Part shown: positions 18,781-28,173 of the stretch, piece after piece
How the letters are laid out: the number at the start of each line of letters is the position of its first letter
Numbering within the stretch: position 1 is the first letter of the stretch
Source: Bacillus altitudinis 41KF2b
GTDB lineage: Bacteria > Bacillota > Bacilli > Bacillales > Bacillaceae
Assembly: GCF_000691145.1 (NCBI RefSeq)
Contig: NZ_ASJC01000003.1
Location: forward strand, 248,001 to 312,000
Direction of reading: 5' to 3'
Length of the DNA stretch: 64,000 nucleotides
Notes under the pieces: model-generated
Told to the model about the DNA's origin: nothing
Seen by the model: the letters and a program-made list of their open reading frames with translations, nothing else
Databases searched by the model: none
Translations under genes and position numbers: made by a program

Positions 18781-18875
18781 ACAATCTCCTCCTAAAGCAA
18801 AGGTTGCAAGTTCATGTGTTTCTTTTGTTATCTTTACTTTACTATAAACCGGCTCCCTTCGCACTTTTGAACCCT

Positions 18876-19781
18876 TTAACAATGAGGGGAAAACCGTATA
18901 GGGTGATTCATCCACTTTTTCATATCCCATGAACCATGGATATCGAGAAGCAGCGAAACAAACCGATAGCATTCTCTCACCTCATGAAGCTGGCGAGGAA
19001 GCGGGCAAATCTCTTCATATCCTAATTGAACCGCTTGTGCAGCTTCTTTCGTCAAAAGGTATTCGAGTGCAATCAAATCAAACGCAGCTGGTCCAAATAC
19101 GACATATTCCGTATCAACTAGACTCGCCACTTGATCATCGTCTTCAATATATTGCGATGGGTCTAAATCAATTAAAATGAGACTGGCTGAATCAGGAGGA
19201 CTTAGCGTTTCAAGCTTTTGCTGCACCTTTTCTGCATAATCCTGATATTCAGGCTGATCAGCGTAATAGCGGCTGATAAGTTTGGAAACTGCCTTTTTTA
19301 ACAGCGCATGGAATTCTCTCAAATGTCTCTTTTCTCCCACGTATACTGGTCCGAAAAAGGTTGTTTGATATGAATGAAGATGCGCTAGTTTCCTCCCGTA
19401 ATCCCTATAGAATTGTGCTGAACGGCCCTCAAAAGATGTTAAAGGGATTCCTTCTACTTTTTCCATGACATAAAAGTGTTTCCCCGCCTTCTTCACTTTA
19501 CGAACAACTTTCGGAATATGAAAGGAATTCGTATGAGCCAGCTTTTCATTGATTTCATCAAGATGCTCTTGTACAGTACGGGCATCTACTCCATAAATCA
19601 TGTTGGTCCCATACACAAATTCACTTTCTTCTCTTGCAGTTTTTGGAGATTTCACTACATATTCCGTTTGGTCTTGTAAGGAAATCAGCCACACATCATT
19701 AGCCCTGCCGTCGTATGGTTCTCCTAACGTTTTCACTGATACGATAGGCTGATCAAACAAAGCCTGCAGCGTTTTCTTCAT
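18876..19781 (-). CDS. APH-like phosphotransferase family protein with degenerate catalytic loop
   Basis: A 301-residue protein of the aminoglycoside phosphotransferase/choline kinase-like fold. The N-lobe shows a beta-rich start and EYVVKSPK as the likely ATP-lysine strand (about residues 37-44). HFYVMEKVEGIPLTS is the hinge and YGRKLAHLHSYQ is typical of the family. The catalytic loop HGDxxxxN is not present: the equivalent LILIDLDPSQYI lacks the histidine and the asparagine, while the metal-binding DFE-like VDTEYVVFGPAAFDLIALEYLL is kept. The ATG at 19781 has AAGGAGTG. It lies between argH and ytkK, where I recall no such gene in B. subtilis, so it looks accessory. Substrate unknown; it might be a pseudokinase. 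Confidence 0.7.
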   Translation of the reverse strand: MKKTLQALFDQPIVSVKTLGEPYDGRANDVWLISLQDQTEYVVKSPKTAREESEFVYGTNMIYGVDARTVQEHLDEINEKLAHTNSFHIPKVVRKVKKAGKHFYVMEKVEGIPLTSFEGRSAQFYRDYGRKLAHLHSYQTTFFGPVYVGEKRHLREFHALLKKAVSKLISRYYADQPEYQDYAEKVQQKLETLSPPDSASLILIDLDPSQYIEDDDQVASLVDTEYVVFGPAAFDLIALEYLLTKEAAQAVQLGYEEICPLPRQLHEVRECYRFVSLLLDIHGSWDMKKWMNHPIRFSPHC

Positions 19782-19862
19782 GAACTGTTGTCACTCCTTA
19801 TTCAGCTTGACACTGGTATGCTTTCATTTTCTCCAGTGAAGATCAATCTCCTTTTTCCCATG

Positions 19863-19893
19863 AAAAAAACCATCCGTATAAACGAATGGTTTT
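19863..19893 (-). terminator. Rho-independent terminator after argH
   Basis: On the minus strand AAAACCATTCG pairs with CGGATGGTTTT (one mismatch), followed by TTT, just past the argH stop codon. Confidence 0.8.
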
Positions 19894-19899
19894 GGCGAA

Positions 19900-21273
19900 T
19901 TATGCTAGGCAGGCTTTTGCTTTTTCTAAAGCGAGCTGAATTTGTTTAAATCCAGTTCCACCTGCACTTGTTCTTTTTTCAACAGCAACATACGGATCAA
20001 GAACAGTGTAAATGTCTTGTTCAAAGAGGCCGCTTGCTTCTGTAAATGTTTCAAATGGAAGGTCACTTAAGTAGATGCCTTTTTGAATGCATGTATACAC
20101 AAGCTTTCCAACGATTTCGTGTGCTTCACGGAATGGCATGCCTTTTTTCGCAAGGTAGTCTGCCACTTCGGTCGCATTTGAGAAATCTTCTTTTGTTGCT
20201 TTTTTCATGACATCTTCGTTCACTGTCATTGTTTGAATCATGCCTGTGAAGATTTGCAGGCTGCCAGCGATCGTTTTCACCGTATCAAACATGCCTTCTT
20301 TATCTTCTTGCAAATCTTTGTTATACGTAAGCGGCAAGCCTTTCATAATCGTGAGCAGCCCCATCAGGTTGCCATATACCCGCCCTGTTTTTCCGCGGAT
20401 CAATTCAGCCATATCCGGGTTTTTCTTTTGCGGCATCATGCTGCTGCCTGTTGCGTACGTGTCATCGAGCTCAATGAATTTGAATTCTTGAGAACACCAT
20501 AAAATGATTTCCTCACAAAGACGTGAGAGATGCATCATCACAAGGCTGCTATTGGACAAGAACTCTAAAATGAAATCACGATCACTCACGCCATCAAGGC
20601 TGTTCTCGTAAATATGGTCAAAGCCAAGAAGCTCTGCTGTATATTCACGATCAATTGGGAATGTCGTTCCTGCTAACGCCCCGCATCCAAGTGGTGACAC
20701 ATTAATCCGCTTCAATGAATCTTGAAAACGCGCTTTGTCCCGCTCAAGCATCCAAAAGTAGGCAAGCATATGATGGGCAAAGGAAATAGGCTGTGCACGC
20801 TGTAAGTGCGTATATCCTGGAAAAATTGTTTCAACGTGCTGTTCAGCTTTTTCTACAAGCACTGTTTGAAAAGAAGAGATCAGCTCAATGATATGCTCTA
20901 CTTGGTTATTCAAATATAAATGCATATCGGTTGCGACCTGATCATTCCGGCTTCTCGCTGTGTGCAATTTGCCGCCAAGCGGACCAATCTCATCAATGAG
21001 CATTTTTTCAAGGTTTAAATGAATGTCCTCATAATCTACTGAGAAATCGAGTTCATCCGCCTCTGCCTTTTTCATGAGCGTATTCAGTCCGTCTTTGATT
21101 GCAGCGGCCTCCTCATCGCCGATGATACCGCATTTATTCAGCATACTTGCATGGGCAAGGGAGCCGGTCAGATCTTCTTTGACTAATTGTTTGTCGAAAT
21201 GAATGGATGCACCAAACTCATCGACCCATTTTTCTGGTGTTTTTTGAAATCGGCCTCCCCAAAGCTTTTTCAT
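19900..21273 (-). CDS. argH: argininosuccinate lyase
   Basis: ArgH splits argininosuccinate to arginine and fumarate, the last step of arginine biosynthesis. The 457 residues belong to the fumarase/aspartase superfamily. Visible are [12 protein letters not shown] at the N-terminus, [13 protein letters not shown] (about residues 105-117), [18 protein letters not shown] with the catalytic histidine, and the signature loop [20 protein letters not shown]. The start codon overlaps the argG stop codon by four bases, so argG-argH are coupled. A terminator follows the gene. Confidence 0.97.
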   Translation of the reverse strand: MKKLWGGRFQKTPEKWVDEFGASIHFDKQLVKEDLTGSLAHASMLNKCGIIGDEEAAAIKDGLNTLMKKAEADELDFSVDYEDIHLNLEKMLIDEIGPLGGKLHTARSRNDQVATDMHLYLNNQVEHIIELISSFQTVLVEKAEQHVETIFPGYTHLQRAQPISFAHHMLAYFWMLERDKARFQDSLKRINVSPLGCGALAGTTFPIDREYTAELLGFDHIYENSLDGVSDRDFILEFLSNSSLVMMHLSRLCEEIILWCSQEFKFIELDDTYATGSSMMPQKKNPDMAELIRGKTGRVYGNLMGLLTIMKGLPLTYNKDLQEDKEGMFDTVKTIAGSLQIFTGMIQTMTVNEDVMKKATKEDFSNATEVADYLAKKGMPFREAHEIVGKLVYTCIQKGIYLSDLPFETFTEASGLFEQDIYTVLDPYVAVEKRTSAGGTGFKQIQLALEKAKACLA

Positions 21274-22481
21274 GCTTTAACCTGCTCCTTTTTATTCACG
21301 ATGCTGTTTACTTTTGTTGGTAAACCCCAAAGGTTAATAAATCCTACAGCTGCATCATGATCGAATTCATCTGCTTTTGTGTAAGTTGCTAGATTTTCAT
21401 CATAAAGTGAATATGGTGATTTACGTCCTTCTACAATGGCATGACCTTTAAATAGTTTCACACGTACAACACCTGTTACGTTCTTTTGCGTTTCTTGTAA
21501 GAATGCATCTAGCGCTGATTTAAGTGGTGAGAACCATAAGCCGTTGTATATTAATTCAGCCATTTTTTGTTCAACGATTGGCTTAAAGTGTGCTACTTCT
21601 TTAACAAGCGTTAAGTCTTCAAGTTCTTTGTGTGCTTTTAATAGGGTAACTGCACCTGGGCACTCATATACTTCACGAGATTTGATTCCAACAAGACGGT
21701 TTTCAACATGATCGATTCTGCCTACACCATGCTGGCCAGCAACTTCATTTAAATGAAGGATCAGATCAGATAATGAATACTGGATTCCGTCAATCGCTGT
21801 TGGTTTTCCTTTTTCAAACGTGATTTCAATGATTTCAGGTGTGTCAGGTGTTTTTTCAAGTGGATTTGTCAGATCATAAGCACCTTCTGGCGGCGCTGCC
21901 CAAGGATCTTCTAAAATACCACATTCGTTACTTCTGCCCCAAAGGTTTTGGTCGATTGAATATGGGCTATCTAAGTTAATCGGAATTGGAATACCGTGCT
22001 TTTGTGCATAATCGATTTCTTCATCACGAGACCATTTCCATTCACGCACTGGTGCAAGAACTTCTAGGTCTGGATTCAATGCTTTGATTGATACTTCAAA
22101 ACGAACTTGGTCGTTTCCTTTCCCTGTACATCCGTGTGCAACGGCTACGGCATTTTCTTTCTCTGCGACTTCCACTAATTTTTTGGCAATGAGCGGACGA
22201 GATAGTGCAGACACGAGTGGGTATTTTCCTTCATACATCGTGTGTGCTTGCAGTGCAGCAAGTGCAAATTCTTCAGCAAACTCTTCTTTTGCGTCGATCA
22301 TGTAAGATTGAACAGCTCCGACTTGAAGTGCTTTTTGTTGAACGAATGCTAAATCTTTTCCTTCACCTACGTCCAGGCAGCAAGCAACAACTTCGTAACC
22401 TTGCTCCTGTAACCATTTAACTGCAACAGAGGTATCAAGACCTCCGGAATATGCTAATACGACTTTTTTATTTTGTGACAT
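21270..22481 (-). CDS. argG: argininosuccinate synthase
   Basis: ArgG joins citrulline and aspartate with ATP to give argininosuccinate. The 403-residue protein starts with the N-type ATP pyrophosphatase P-loop [19 protein letters not shown] (about residues 6-24). It contains [43 protein letters not shown], and the C-terminal [16 protein letters not shown] of the family. Overlap with argH shows an operon. The upstream region has an ARG-box-like sequence, so control by the arginine repressor AhrC/ArgR is likely. The start at 22481 has GAGAGGAG upstream. Confidence 0.97.
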   Translation of the reverse strand: MSQNKKVVLAYSGGLDTSVAVKWLQEQGYEVVACCLDVGEGKDLAFVQQKALQVGAVQSYMIDAKEEFAEEFALAALQAHTMYEGKYPLVSALSRPLIAKKLVEVAEKENAVAVAHGCTGKGNDQVRFEVSIKALNPDLEVLAPVREWKWSRDEEIDYAQKHGIPIPINLDSPYSIDQNLWGRSNECGILEDPWAAPPEGAYDLTNPLEKTPDTPEIIEITFEKGKPTAIDGIQYSLSDLILHLNEVAGQHGVGRIDHVENRLVGIKSREVYECPGAVTLLKAHKELEDLTLVKEVAHFKPIVEQKMAELIYNGLWFSPLKSALDAFLQETQKNVTGVVRVKLFKGHAIVEGRKSPYSLYDENLATYTKADEFDHDAAVGFINLWGLPTKVNSIVNKKEQVKA

Positions 22482-22526
22482 GTTTGAAAAGCTCCTCTCG
22501 CTTGTTTTGATTCTGTGAATGTTTTT

Positions 22527-22540
22527 TGCATAAAAATAAG
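22527..22540. promoter_or_regulatory. possible ARG box upstream of argGH
   Basis: TGCATAAAAATAAG matches the ARG box core TGAATAAAAATTCA at 10 of 14 bases, 46 bases upstream of the argG start. AhrC binding is inferred. Confidence 0.4.
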
Positions 22541-22612
22541 TTTTAATTTATAAACATGCATTTAGTATGTATACACTGTAACAAGGAAAAATTGTTTTTT
22601 CAACCCCTTTAT

Positions 22613-22645
22613 GAAAAAAACTCTGCCAAATTTTCTTGGCAGAGT
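22613..22645 (-). terminator. Rho-independent terminator after moaB
   Basis: ACTCTGCCAA (22620-22629) and TTGGCAGAGT (22636-22645) form a perfect 10-base stem, followed on the minus strand by seven T. Confidence 0.9.
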
Positions 22646-22654
22646 CATTTTGGG

Positions 22655-23170
22655 CTATTTTTGATCTTTTTCAAGCTCTCGCAAGACATGAGGAAGCTCT
22701 GGAATAATGAGTTTGGTCATGGCTAACCGAACTGCTCCGGTAGAGCCTGGTGTGGCAAAAACGGCTTTTTGGTTAATCACCCCTGCCGACGCTCTAGATA
22801 AGATAGCGGCTGATCCAATATCTTCTGTATAGCTCAGCATGCGAAAAATTTCTCCAAAGCCCGGCAGCTCTTTTGAGAAAAGAGGGGTAATGGATTCAAT
22901 CGTGACGTCCCTTGCTGCAATACCAGTTCCCCCGTTTAACAAGACAGCATCAATCTTCGCTTCACTTGTTCCTTCTAAAACGGCGTCTTGAATCGCTCCA
23001 ATGTGATCTTTCACAATATCGTATGCAAGAATAAGATGCCCTTGTTCTTTGAGCAAATCAATCATCAGACGGCCGCTTTTATCTGTTTCTTTTGTCCTTG
23101 TATCACTGACGGTAATGACTTTTACATGAAGCCTCGTTCTCGCTTCGCGTTTATGTTCTTGGGCGCTCAT
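22655..23170 (-). CDS. moaB: molybdenum cofactor biosynthesis protein MoaB
   Basis: A 171-residue MoaB/Mog family protein, likely adenylyltransferase for molybdopterin in molybdenum cofactor synthesis. Visible are VITVSDTRTKETDKSGRLMIDLL near the N-terminus, the substrate loop LLNGGTGIAARDVTIESI (about residues 77-95) and ELPGFGEIFRMLSYTEDIGSAAILSRASAG, typical of the family, then ATPGSTGAVRLAMTKLI. Length is as in B. subtilis. The ATG at 23170 follows AAAGGAGCGG at a somewhat long spacing. It lies alone between ackA and argG with its own terminator. Confidence 0.93.
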   Translation of the reverse strand: MSAQEHKREARTRLHVKVITVSDTRTKETDKSGRLMIDLLKEQGHLILAYDIVKDHIGAIQDAVLEGTSEAKIDAVLLNGGTGIAARDVTIESITPLFSKELPGFGEIFRMLSYTEDIGSAAILSRASAGVINQKAVFATPGSTGAVRLAMTKLIIPELPHVLRELEKDQK

Positions 23171-23225
23171 CTCTTCACACCGCTCCTTTCATATTGCCTC
23201 ACATTATAGCATGCTGATTTCAATA

Positions 23226-23260
23226 GAAAAAAGCCCTTTTCCGCTGAGGAAAAGAGCTTT
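23226..23260 (-). terminator. Rho-independent terminator after ackA
   Basis: AAGCCCTTTTCC (23231-23242) pairs with GGAAAAGAGCTT with one mismatch. A T tract follows on the minus strand. Confidence 0.85.
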
Positions 23261-23269
23261 AAAAGGATG

Positions 23270-24454
23270 TTACGCTAAACGCATAACGTCTCTTGCAATC
23301 ATGACTTCTTCGTTCGTTGGAATCACGATGACTTTTACAGGAGAGTGAGGGTAGCTGATGAATGCTTCTTCGCCTCTCATGTTGTTAAGAGATGGATCCC
23401 AGTATACGCCCATGAATTCTAGACCACGAAGTACACGTGCTCTCACTTCTGAGCTGTTTTCACCGATTCCAGCTGTGAAGATGATGGCATCTACACCATT
23501 CATTCTCGCTGCATAAGAACCGATGTATTTATGAATACGGCTTGCAAAAATATCTAGTGCTACTTCTGCACGGTCGTTTCCTTCTTCTGTCGCTTCTTCG
23601 ATATCACGAAGATCACTTGAAAGACCAGACACACCTAAAAGACCACTCTTCTTATTCAAAGTAGAAAGTACTTCTTCCGCTGTATGTCCTGTTTTCTCCA
23701 TAATAAATGGAATAAGGGCAGGGTCAATGTTACCTGAACGTGTTCCCATTGCAACACCCGCAAGTGGTGTGAAGCCCATTGACGTATCGATTGATTTTCC
23801 GCCTTCAACTGCTGCGATACTTGCACCATTTCCAAGGTGGCAAGAAATCAAACGAAGCTCTTCAAGAGGACGGCCTAATAGCTCTGCTGCACGCTCTGTT
23901 ACGAACTTATGGCTTGTCCCGTGGAATCCGTATTTACGAATACCAAAGTTTTTGTAGTAGTCGTACGGAAGGCTGTATAGGTAAGACTGCTCTGGCATTG
24001 TTTGGTGGAACGCTGTATCGAACACAGCAATCGCTGGTACGTCAGGCAGAATTTGTTTAAATGCTTTGATTCCTACAACGTTTGCAGGGTTGTGAAGTGG
24101 TGCAAGCTCTGAAAGCTGATCAATGTCATTAATGACTTCATCTGTTAATACAACAGAATCGCTGAATTTTTCTCCGCCGTGAACGACGCGGTGTCCTACG
24201 CCATCAATTTCATTAAAGTCTTTGATGATGTTAAATTCAATTAGTTTTTCAAGCAGCATTTTAACCGCTACTGCATGATCTGGAATATCTGTGACTTCTG
24301 TTTTCTTTTCTCCATCTACAGAAATCGTGAAGATACTGTTGTCCATTCCGATTCTTTCAACAAGACCTTTTGTTAAAACGGTTTCTTCTGGCATGTCGAA
24401 CAATTGGAATTTAAGAGATGAGCTTCCTGCGTTGATTGCAATAATTTTGGACAT
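23270..24454 (-). CDS. ackA: acetate kinase
   Basis: AckA interconverts acetyl phosphate and acetate with ATP formation, the last step of overflow metabolism. The 394-residue protein of the ASKHA fold shows the signature [17 protein letters not shown] at the N-terminus, [15 protein letters not shown] near residue 85, and [29 protein letters not shown]. The [23 protein letters not shown] adenosine-binding motif comes near the C-terminus. The ATG at 24454 has an AAAGGAGCG ribosome site. A cre box lies about 165 bases upstream, matching the known CcpA activation of ackA in B. subtilis. Confidence 0.97.
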   Translation of the reverse strand: MSKIIAINAGSSSLKFQLFDMPEETVLTKGLVERIGMDNSIFTISVDGEKKTEVTDIPDHAVAVKMLLEKLIEFNIIKDFNEIDGVGHRVVHGGEKFSDSVVLTDEVINDIDQLSELAPLHNPANVVGIKAFKQILPDVPAIAVFDTAFHQTMPEQSYLYSLPYDYYKNFGIRKYGFHGTSHKFVTERAAELLGRPLEELRLISCHLGNGASIAAVEGGKSIDTSMGFTPLAGVAMGTRSGNIDPALIPFIMEKTGHTAEEVLSTLNKKSGLLGVSGLSSDLRDIEEATEEGNDRAEVALDIFASRIHKYIGSYAARMNGVDAIIFTAGIGENSSEVRARVLRGLEFMGVYWDPSLNNMRGEEAFISYPHSPVKVIVIPTNEEVMIARDVMRLA

Positions 24455-24619
24455 TACTGTCGCTCCTTTTACTCAGTTGTTATATAAGGTTTCACGTTTT
24501 TTCGGTGCTATATTCAACCTGTTTGAACGGGTCTTTTATAGTTTAACGATAAGTCCGAAAAATATCTGACTTTTTCATTTAAACATTGAAAACTTTGCAT
24601 TTCAAGTACACCTTCGAAC

Positions 24620-24633
24620 TGTTACCGCTTACA
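24620..24633 (-). promoter_or_regulatory. CcpA binding site (cre) upstream of ackA
   Basis: On the minus strand TGTAAGCGGTAACA matches the cre consensus TGWAARCGYTWNCW at 13 of 14 positions. In B. subtilis an upstream cre mediates CcpA activation of ackA. Confidence 0.75.
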
Positions 24634-24661
24634 TCAATAAGTCGTTATTTTCTGAATAATA

Positions 24662-24687
24662 AAATAGCCAGACATCACTCTGGCTAT
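24662..24687 (-). terminator. Rho-independent terminator after ytxK
   Basis: AATAGCCAG and CTGGCTATT form a perfect stem that includes the ytxK stop codon, with TTTT after it on the minus strand. Confidence 0.85.
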
Positions 24688-25658
24688 TCTTTCGTTTCTT
24701 TTTCTTCTATAAACCATTGGTCTAATTTTCTCATGACGCCAACCATTGCTTCCTTCTGTGAGAAAGATGGCAGATTGGCAAATAGCATACGTTTCGGTGC
24801 TTCGAGCCCCTCTTTTTTCTTTTGCATCACAAATAAGCTTTTGGCATGCTTTTTGTCTTTGAACATAGAGACTGGCAGCTGAATTAACGCATTCATATAT
24901 GCATGTTCTTTGATGAAATCCTTTAATTGTACGCTTTCTTTTCCTTCAAACAAATCGTTTGGAATGATGAAGAATAAGAAGCCTCCTTCTTTCGTGTAAC
25001 GAAGACTTTGCTCAATGAATAAATAATGCGCAAAGGAATGACCTTCTTTTGCCTTTAATTCATAGTCTTTAGCGCGCTCATCATTTGGATAATACCCGAC
25101 AGGAAGACTGCATACAGCAACATCTGCAGGTGAGATAAGAAGCGGCTCAAGGCTGTCCTGGTGGAAAAGCTCTACTTCTTTTTCTTCTAAGTTCGCTTGT
25201 GCCCACGCAATTTTAATGAGCACGTCATCAATTTCAGAGGCATAACCGCGTGTTGTTTCTGCTGTTACATTGTTGAGGACCGCAAGCAGTAAATTCCCTG
25301 TTCCTGCTGCTGGATCAAAGACAACCAGCTCTTTTTGTCCTTCTAAAAATTTATTGACCAAATAGCTGACAAACAGACCAATTGTATCAGGTGTCATCTG
25401 CCGGTTTGGATGTGAAATATCTTTTTGTCCTTTCAGTACGGCGAGCTGAAACGCTTTACGAATCTGCTCATGATCATAAGAGGCGAAATCTGCTTTCTCT
25501 ATTAAATCTTTTAGTAAACCGTTTCGATCATTTGACTGGAAAAAGGCTTCTCCTGCTTCTGCCAATGCTTCAATATAGGAAATGTTCTGTTCCTTTTTTA
25601 AACGAATTGAAGCTGTATCGAGCAGCTCAAAAATCGTACTCACTTGATCTTTCTGCAA
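24684..25658 (-). CDS. ytxK: class I SAM-dependent methyltransferase YtxK
   Basis: A 324-residue protein resembling the catalytic part of N6-adenine methyltransferases of type I restriction systems. The N-terminal 90 residues are helical. VVFDPAAGTGNLLLAVLNNV (about 119-138) is the SAM-binding motif I, and DVAVCSLPVGYYP replaces the usual NPPF/Y motif IV, so base methylation may be lost. The substrate is unknown. The start is a TTG at 25658 (LQKDQVSTIF) with GGAGAG eight bases before it. It stands between tpx and ackA, as in B. subtilis, where it is not part of a restriction system. Confidence 0.85.
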   Translation of the reverse strand: MQKDQVSTIFELLDTASIRLKKEQNISYIEALAEAGEAFFQSNDRNGLLKDLIEKADFASYDHEQIRKAFQLAVLKGQKDISHPNRQMTPDTIGLFVSYLVNKFLEGQKELVVFDPAAGTGNLLLAVLNNVTAETTRGYASEIDDVLIKIAWAQANLEEKEVELFHQDSLEPLLISPADVAVCSLPVGYYPNDERAKDYELKAKEGHSFAHYLFIEQSLRYTKEGGFLFFIIPNDLFEGKESVQLKDFIKEHAYMNALIQLPVSMFKDKKHAKSLFVMQKKKEGLEAPKRMLFANLPSFSQKEAMVGVMRKLDQWFIEEKETKE

Positions 25659-25702
25659 TGCTTTTCTCTCCTCGCTTTGTTAAAAGCTATATGTTCTCAT
25701 TG

Positions 25703-25734
25703 AAAAGAGCCCCAGTATGAAGCCGGAGCTCTTG
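25703..25734 (-). terminator. Rho-independent terminator after tpx
   Basis: AAGAGC...GCTCTT arms (25705-25710 and 25728-25733), with further C-G pairs inside, are followed by TTTTC on the minus strand. Confidence 0.8.
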
Positions 25735-25746
25735 TCGATGCTGCTT

Positions 25747-26247
25747 TTATAACAGTGATTTCGCAGCCTCAATGGCTTTTTCATAATTTGGATGATTGGT
25801 TGCTTCGCTTACATACTCAGTGTAAACCACTTTTCCGCTTGGGTCTAATACGAAGACCGCACGCGCCAATAAACGCAATTCTTTCATATATAAACCAAAC
25901 GCTTCACCAAATGACATATCTCTATGATCAGATAATGTTTCGACATTTTCAATTCCGTTTGCTCCGCACCAGCGTGCTTGTGCAAATGGTAGGTCTGCAC
26001 TAATGGTATAAATATTGACCGGACCTAAGCCGGCTGCCTCTTCATTGAAACGTCTTGTTTGTGCGTCACACACACCTGTATCAATAGAAGGAATCACTGA
26101 GATAATCGTCACTTTTCCTGTTAAATCAGAAAGTGAAACTTCCCCTAGTGAGTTCGTTAATACCGTGAAATCTGGAGCCTGCTCGCCTACTTTCACTTCA
26201 TTTCCTACAAGCGTTACTGGGCTCCCTTTAAATGTGATCGATGCCAA
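25747..26247 (-). CDS. tpx: thiol peroxidase
   Basis: Tpx is an atypical 2-Cys peroxiredoxin that reduces hydrogen and alkyl peroxides with electrons from thioredoxin. The 166-residue protein has the peroxidatic Cys60 in SIDTGVCDAQTRRFNEEA and the resolving Cys94 in ARWCGANG, the family spacing. The N-terminal VTLVGNEVKVGEQAPDFTVL and the C-terminal RAVFVLDPSGKVVYTEYV are typical. Cytoplasmic, no signal peptide. The ATG at 26247 is preceded by AAGGGAGGAATT. Located between ytfJ and ytxK as in B. subtilis, where it belongs to the disulfide-stress (Spx) regulon. Confidence 0.96.
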   Translation of the reverse strand: MASITFKGSPVTLVGNEVKVGEQAPDFTVLTNSLGEVSLSDLTGKVTIISVIPSIDTGVCDAQTRRFNEEAAGLGPVNIYTISADLPFAQARWCGANGIENVETLSDHRDMSFGEAFGLYMKELRLLARAVFVLDPSGKVVYTEYVSEATNHPNYEKAIEAAKSLL

Positions 26248-26325
26248 AACAATTCCTCCCTTATCAAATGTATGGTTCTATCATAGTAGAGAAAGCAAAA
26301 AACTGCAAAGCCTAATCGTCCATTT

Positions 26326-26360
26326 TGAAAAAAAAGTTAACTGCAGGGCAGCTAACTTTT
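26326..26360 (-). terminator. Rho-independent terminator after ytfJ
   Basis: GTTAACTGC (26336-26344) and GCAGCTAAC (26348-26356) pair with one mismatch, and the minus strand continues with TTTTTT. Confidence 0.8.
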
Positions 26361-26812
26361 TAAAGGTCTATGTCATCTAGTTTTCGTTCTTTGTGACGAT
26401 GCTCCCGTTCATCCTTCTTAAACATGTGCTGAAGACGTTCAATTGCTTGAGGAGCAGAATCCAATATTTTATCGAGCAGATGTGTGTGTTCATCCAAATG
26501 AAGCATTCTAACGCCATTTGTTCCCACAATTAAAAAGGCGATTGGTGTAATCGATACTCCCCCGCCGCTTCCGCCTCCAAATGGGAGTCTCGGTTCTTTT
26601 CGTTCTTGTTCATCAGACCGTTTTTCTTTCTTTTGGTTACCGTTGAATTCACTGCCGCCGGCTGCAAATCCAAAACCAACCTTTGACACAGTGAGAATGA
26701 CACTGCCGTCAGGGGTTTCGACTGGATCGCCGATGATCGTGTTCACATCAATCATTTCTTTTAAGTTTTCCATCGCTGTCTTCATCAGACCTTGGATTGG
26801 ATGATCTGCCAT
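26360..26812 (-). CDS. ytfJ: sporulation protein YtfJ (GerW family)
   Basis: A 150-residue protein of the YtfJ/GerW family. The start HPIQGLMKTAMENLKEMIDVNTIIGDPVETPDGSVILTVSKVGFGFAAGGSEF holds the conserved domain. A charged linker and the glycine stretch FGGGSGGGVSITPIAFLIV follow. GerW proteins are needed for normal spore germination in B. subtilis, and the gene is expressed in sporulation. The ATG at 26812 has AAGGAGGAA. It lies 14 bases downstream of ytfI, so the two are probably co-transcribed. Confidence 0.92.
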   Translation of the reverse strand: MADHPIQGLMKTAMENLKEMIDVNTIIGDPVETPDGSVILTVSKVGFGFAAGGSEFNGNQKKEKRSDEQERKEPRLPFGGGSGGGVSITPIAFLIVGTNGVRMLHLDEHTHLLDKILDSAPQAIERLQHMFKKDEREHRHKERKLDDIDL

Positions 26813-26826
26813 TTTCGGGTTCCTCC

Positions 26827-27534
26827 TTAAACAGATGATTCATTCTTCGTTGCTTGAAGAGAGGCATTTTTTCTCGCCTTTCTCCCTTTTAACCAATGGA
26901 CAAGTAATCGAATGGCTGCAAGCATAGCATGTCCAATCCGAAAATAAGCTATACATGCAAAGTGTGTCTGTGATACATTGTGCTGAAAAGCGGGAATCAC
27001 TTCATAGACGGGTTTGTGCTTAAAGGTGAGATGCTCCTGCATAAAGGCAAGAAGTGCTCCTTTGACTGACCACACACCGCCGGCTGCTACACCTGTTAAA
27101 GCTGCGTCATGAAAACCAATCCATGTGGACCAGTGAAATGAGACGATTTTTATATGAATGAAGAACTTTCGCATGATCCGGTTTAGATCGACAATCTCTT
27201 TTGTAATACGCTCCATTTGATGAAGGATTTCTTTCACATCACGTTTTCCCACTTTTTTATGCATGGTTTCTTTTTCTTGATTAGGCGTTTTGGTGCTGGC
27301 CATTTTCTTTTCACGAATATCAATCGTTTGATCTTCCGTATTCACTTTCACCATCGGAATGTCTTTCTTCAGTCTGACGATTCCATATAAGGTGATGATC
27401 TTCACCGCAATATGGTCATTGTCATTTGCATGTGAATAGTCCAGTGAAATGGTCACTTTCATAAAGATCAATAAGATCACAAGGAACAAAAAAGCTGCGA
27501 TCCAAACGTACAGCACTGTGCTCACTTCCTCCAT
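26827..27534 (-). CDS. ytfI: DUF2953 family membrane protein YtfI
   Basis: A protein of about 235 residues with an N-terminal membrane anchor (VLYVWIAAFLFLVILLIFMKV), a beta-rich middle, a charged linker around residue 85 and the DUF2953 domain in the second half (GFHDAALTGVAAGGVWSVKGALLAF). The start is uncertain. The ATG at 27534 has only a distant GAGG, while a GTG at 27516 has GGAGG 11 bases before it and would give 229 residues. The open frame extends to a TTG at 27588 without a ribosome site. It precedes ytfJ with a 14-base gap; ytfJ acts in sporulation, so a role there is plausible. Molecular function unknown. Confidence 0.75.
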   Translation of the reverse strand: MEEVSTVLYVWIAAFLFLVILLIFMKVTISLDYSHANDNDHIAVKIITLYGIVRLKKDIPMVKVNTEDQTIDIREKKMASTKTPNQEKETMHKKVGKRDVKEILHQMERITKEIVDLNRIMRKFFIHIKIVSFHWSTWIGFHDAALTGVAAGGVWSVKGALLAFMQEHLTFKHKPVYEVIPAFQHNVSQTHFACIAYFRIGHAMLAAIRLLVHWLKGRKARKNASLQATKNESSV

Positions 27535-27594
27535 AACAAATGATGCTTCCTCTACGATTATGGCTCTCCTTCTGGATTTTATACCCAATCACCC

Positions 27595-27630
27595 AAAAAA
27601 GAGTTTGACCGGTACCCGGCCAAACTCTCT
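27595..27630 (-). terminator. Rho-independent terminator after yteJ
   Basis: GAGTTTG-A-CCGG and CCGG-C-CAAACTC form a stem with one internal mismatch. Six T follow on the minus strand. Confidence 0.85.
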
Positions 27631-27634
27631 TTGG

Positions 27635-28159
27635 TTATGCGTTTGATTCTGTTTTTTCATATAAATGTTCATGAACAACCACCGTATCTGCAAAGTAGTC
27701 ATGAACCCCTTGCTTTTTCGGCGTGAACCCAACCACAGCATAGAGAACAAAAAGCGTATTAATATATCGCCCCACAATTTCTCTAAAGAAAATGACATCC
27801 CATGACAGCTTCTTCTCCGGCTGAAGTGAGACGACTTTGATTCCAAACACCATCTTTCCAAGTGTTTGTTGGAAAATCTTCGTCATGATCGCAAAATAAA
27901 GCAGAAAGACAATTGTGGTTGTGACGGAAAATGGGGAAAACCAGCCTCCCCCTTTTGACCAGCCAAAGAGACTAAAGATTGGAGAAACCGTCAAATGGTT
28001 AACACCCCATACGACGAGCCAATCTAGGATAAATGCCCAAAATCTAATCCAGAAACCTGCAAAGGCCTGCGCTTCAATTGAAGTGCGCTTCGCAAGAGTC
28101 GGCCTTGATTCTCCCTCTTGGCTGCGACTTTCCGTTACTTCATCGAATGTAGAATCCAT
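27635..28159 (-). CDS. yteJ: RDD family membrane protein YteJ
   Basis: A 174-residue RDD-family membrane protein. After a charged soluble N-terminus (about 35 residues) come AGFWIRFWAFILDWLVVWGVNHL, a second and third hydrophobic segment, and the typical RDD end QTLGKMVFGIKVV with FFREIVGRYINTLF. In B. subtilis yteJ is co-transcribed with sppA in the sigma-W regulon and modulates SppA-linked protection against lantibiotics. Here the two genes lie 14 bases apart on the same strand, behind a sigma-W-type promoter. The ATG at 28159 has AAAGGAGG. Confidence 0.9.
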   Translation of the reverse strand: MDSTFDEVTESRSQEGESRPTLAKRTSIEAQAFAGFWIRFWAFILDWLVVWGVNHLTVSPIFSLFGWSKGGGWFSPFSVTTTIVFLLYFAIMTKIFQQTLGKMVFGIKVVSLQPEKKLSWDVIFFREIVGRYINTLFVLYAVVGFTPKKQGVHDYFADTVVVHEHLYEKTESNA

Positions 28160-28173
28160 CTATGATCCCTCCT

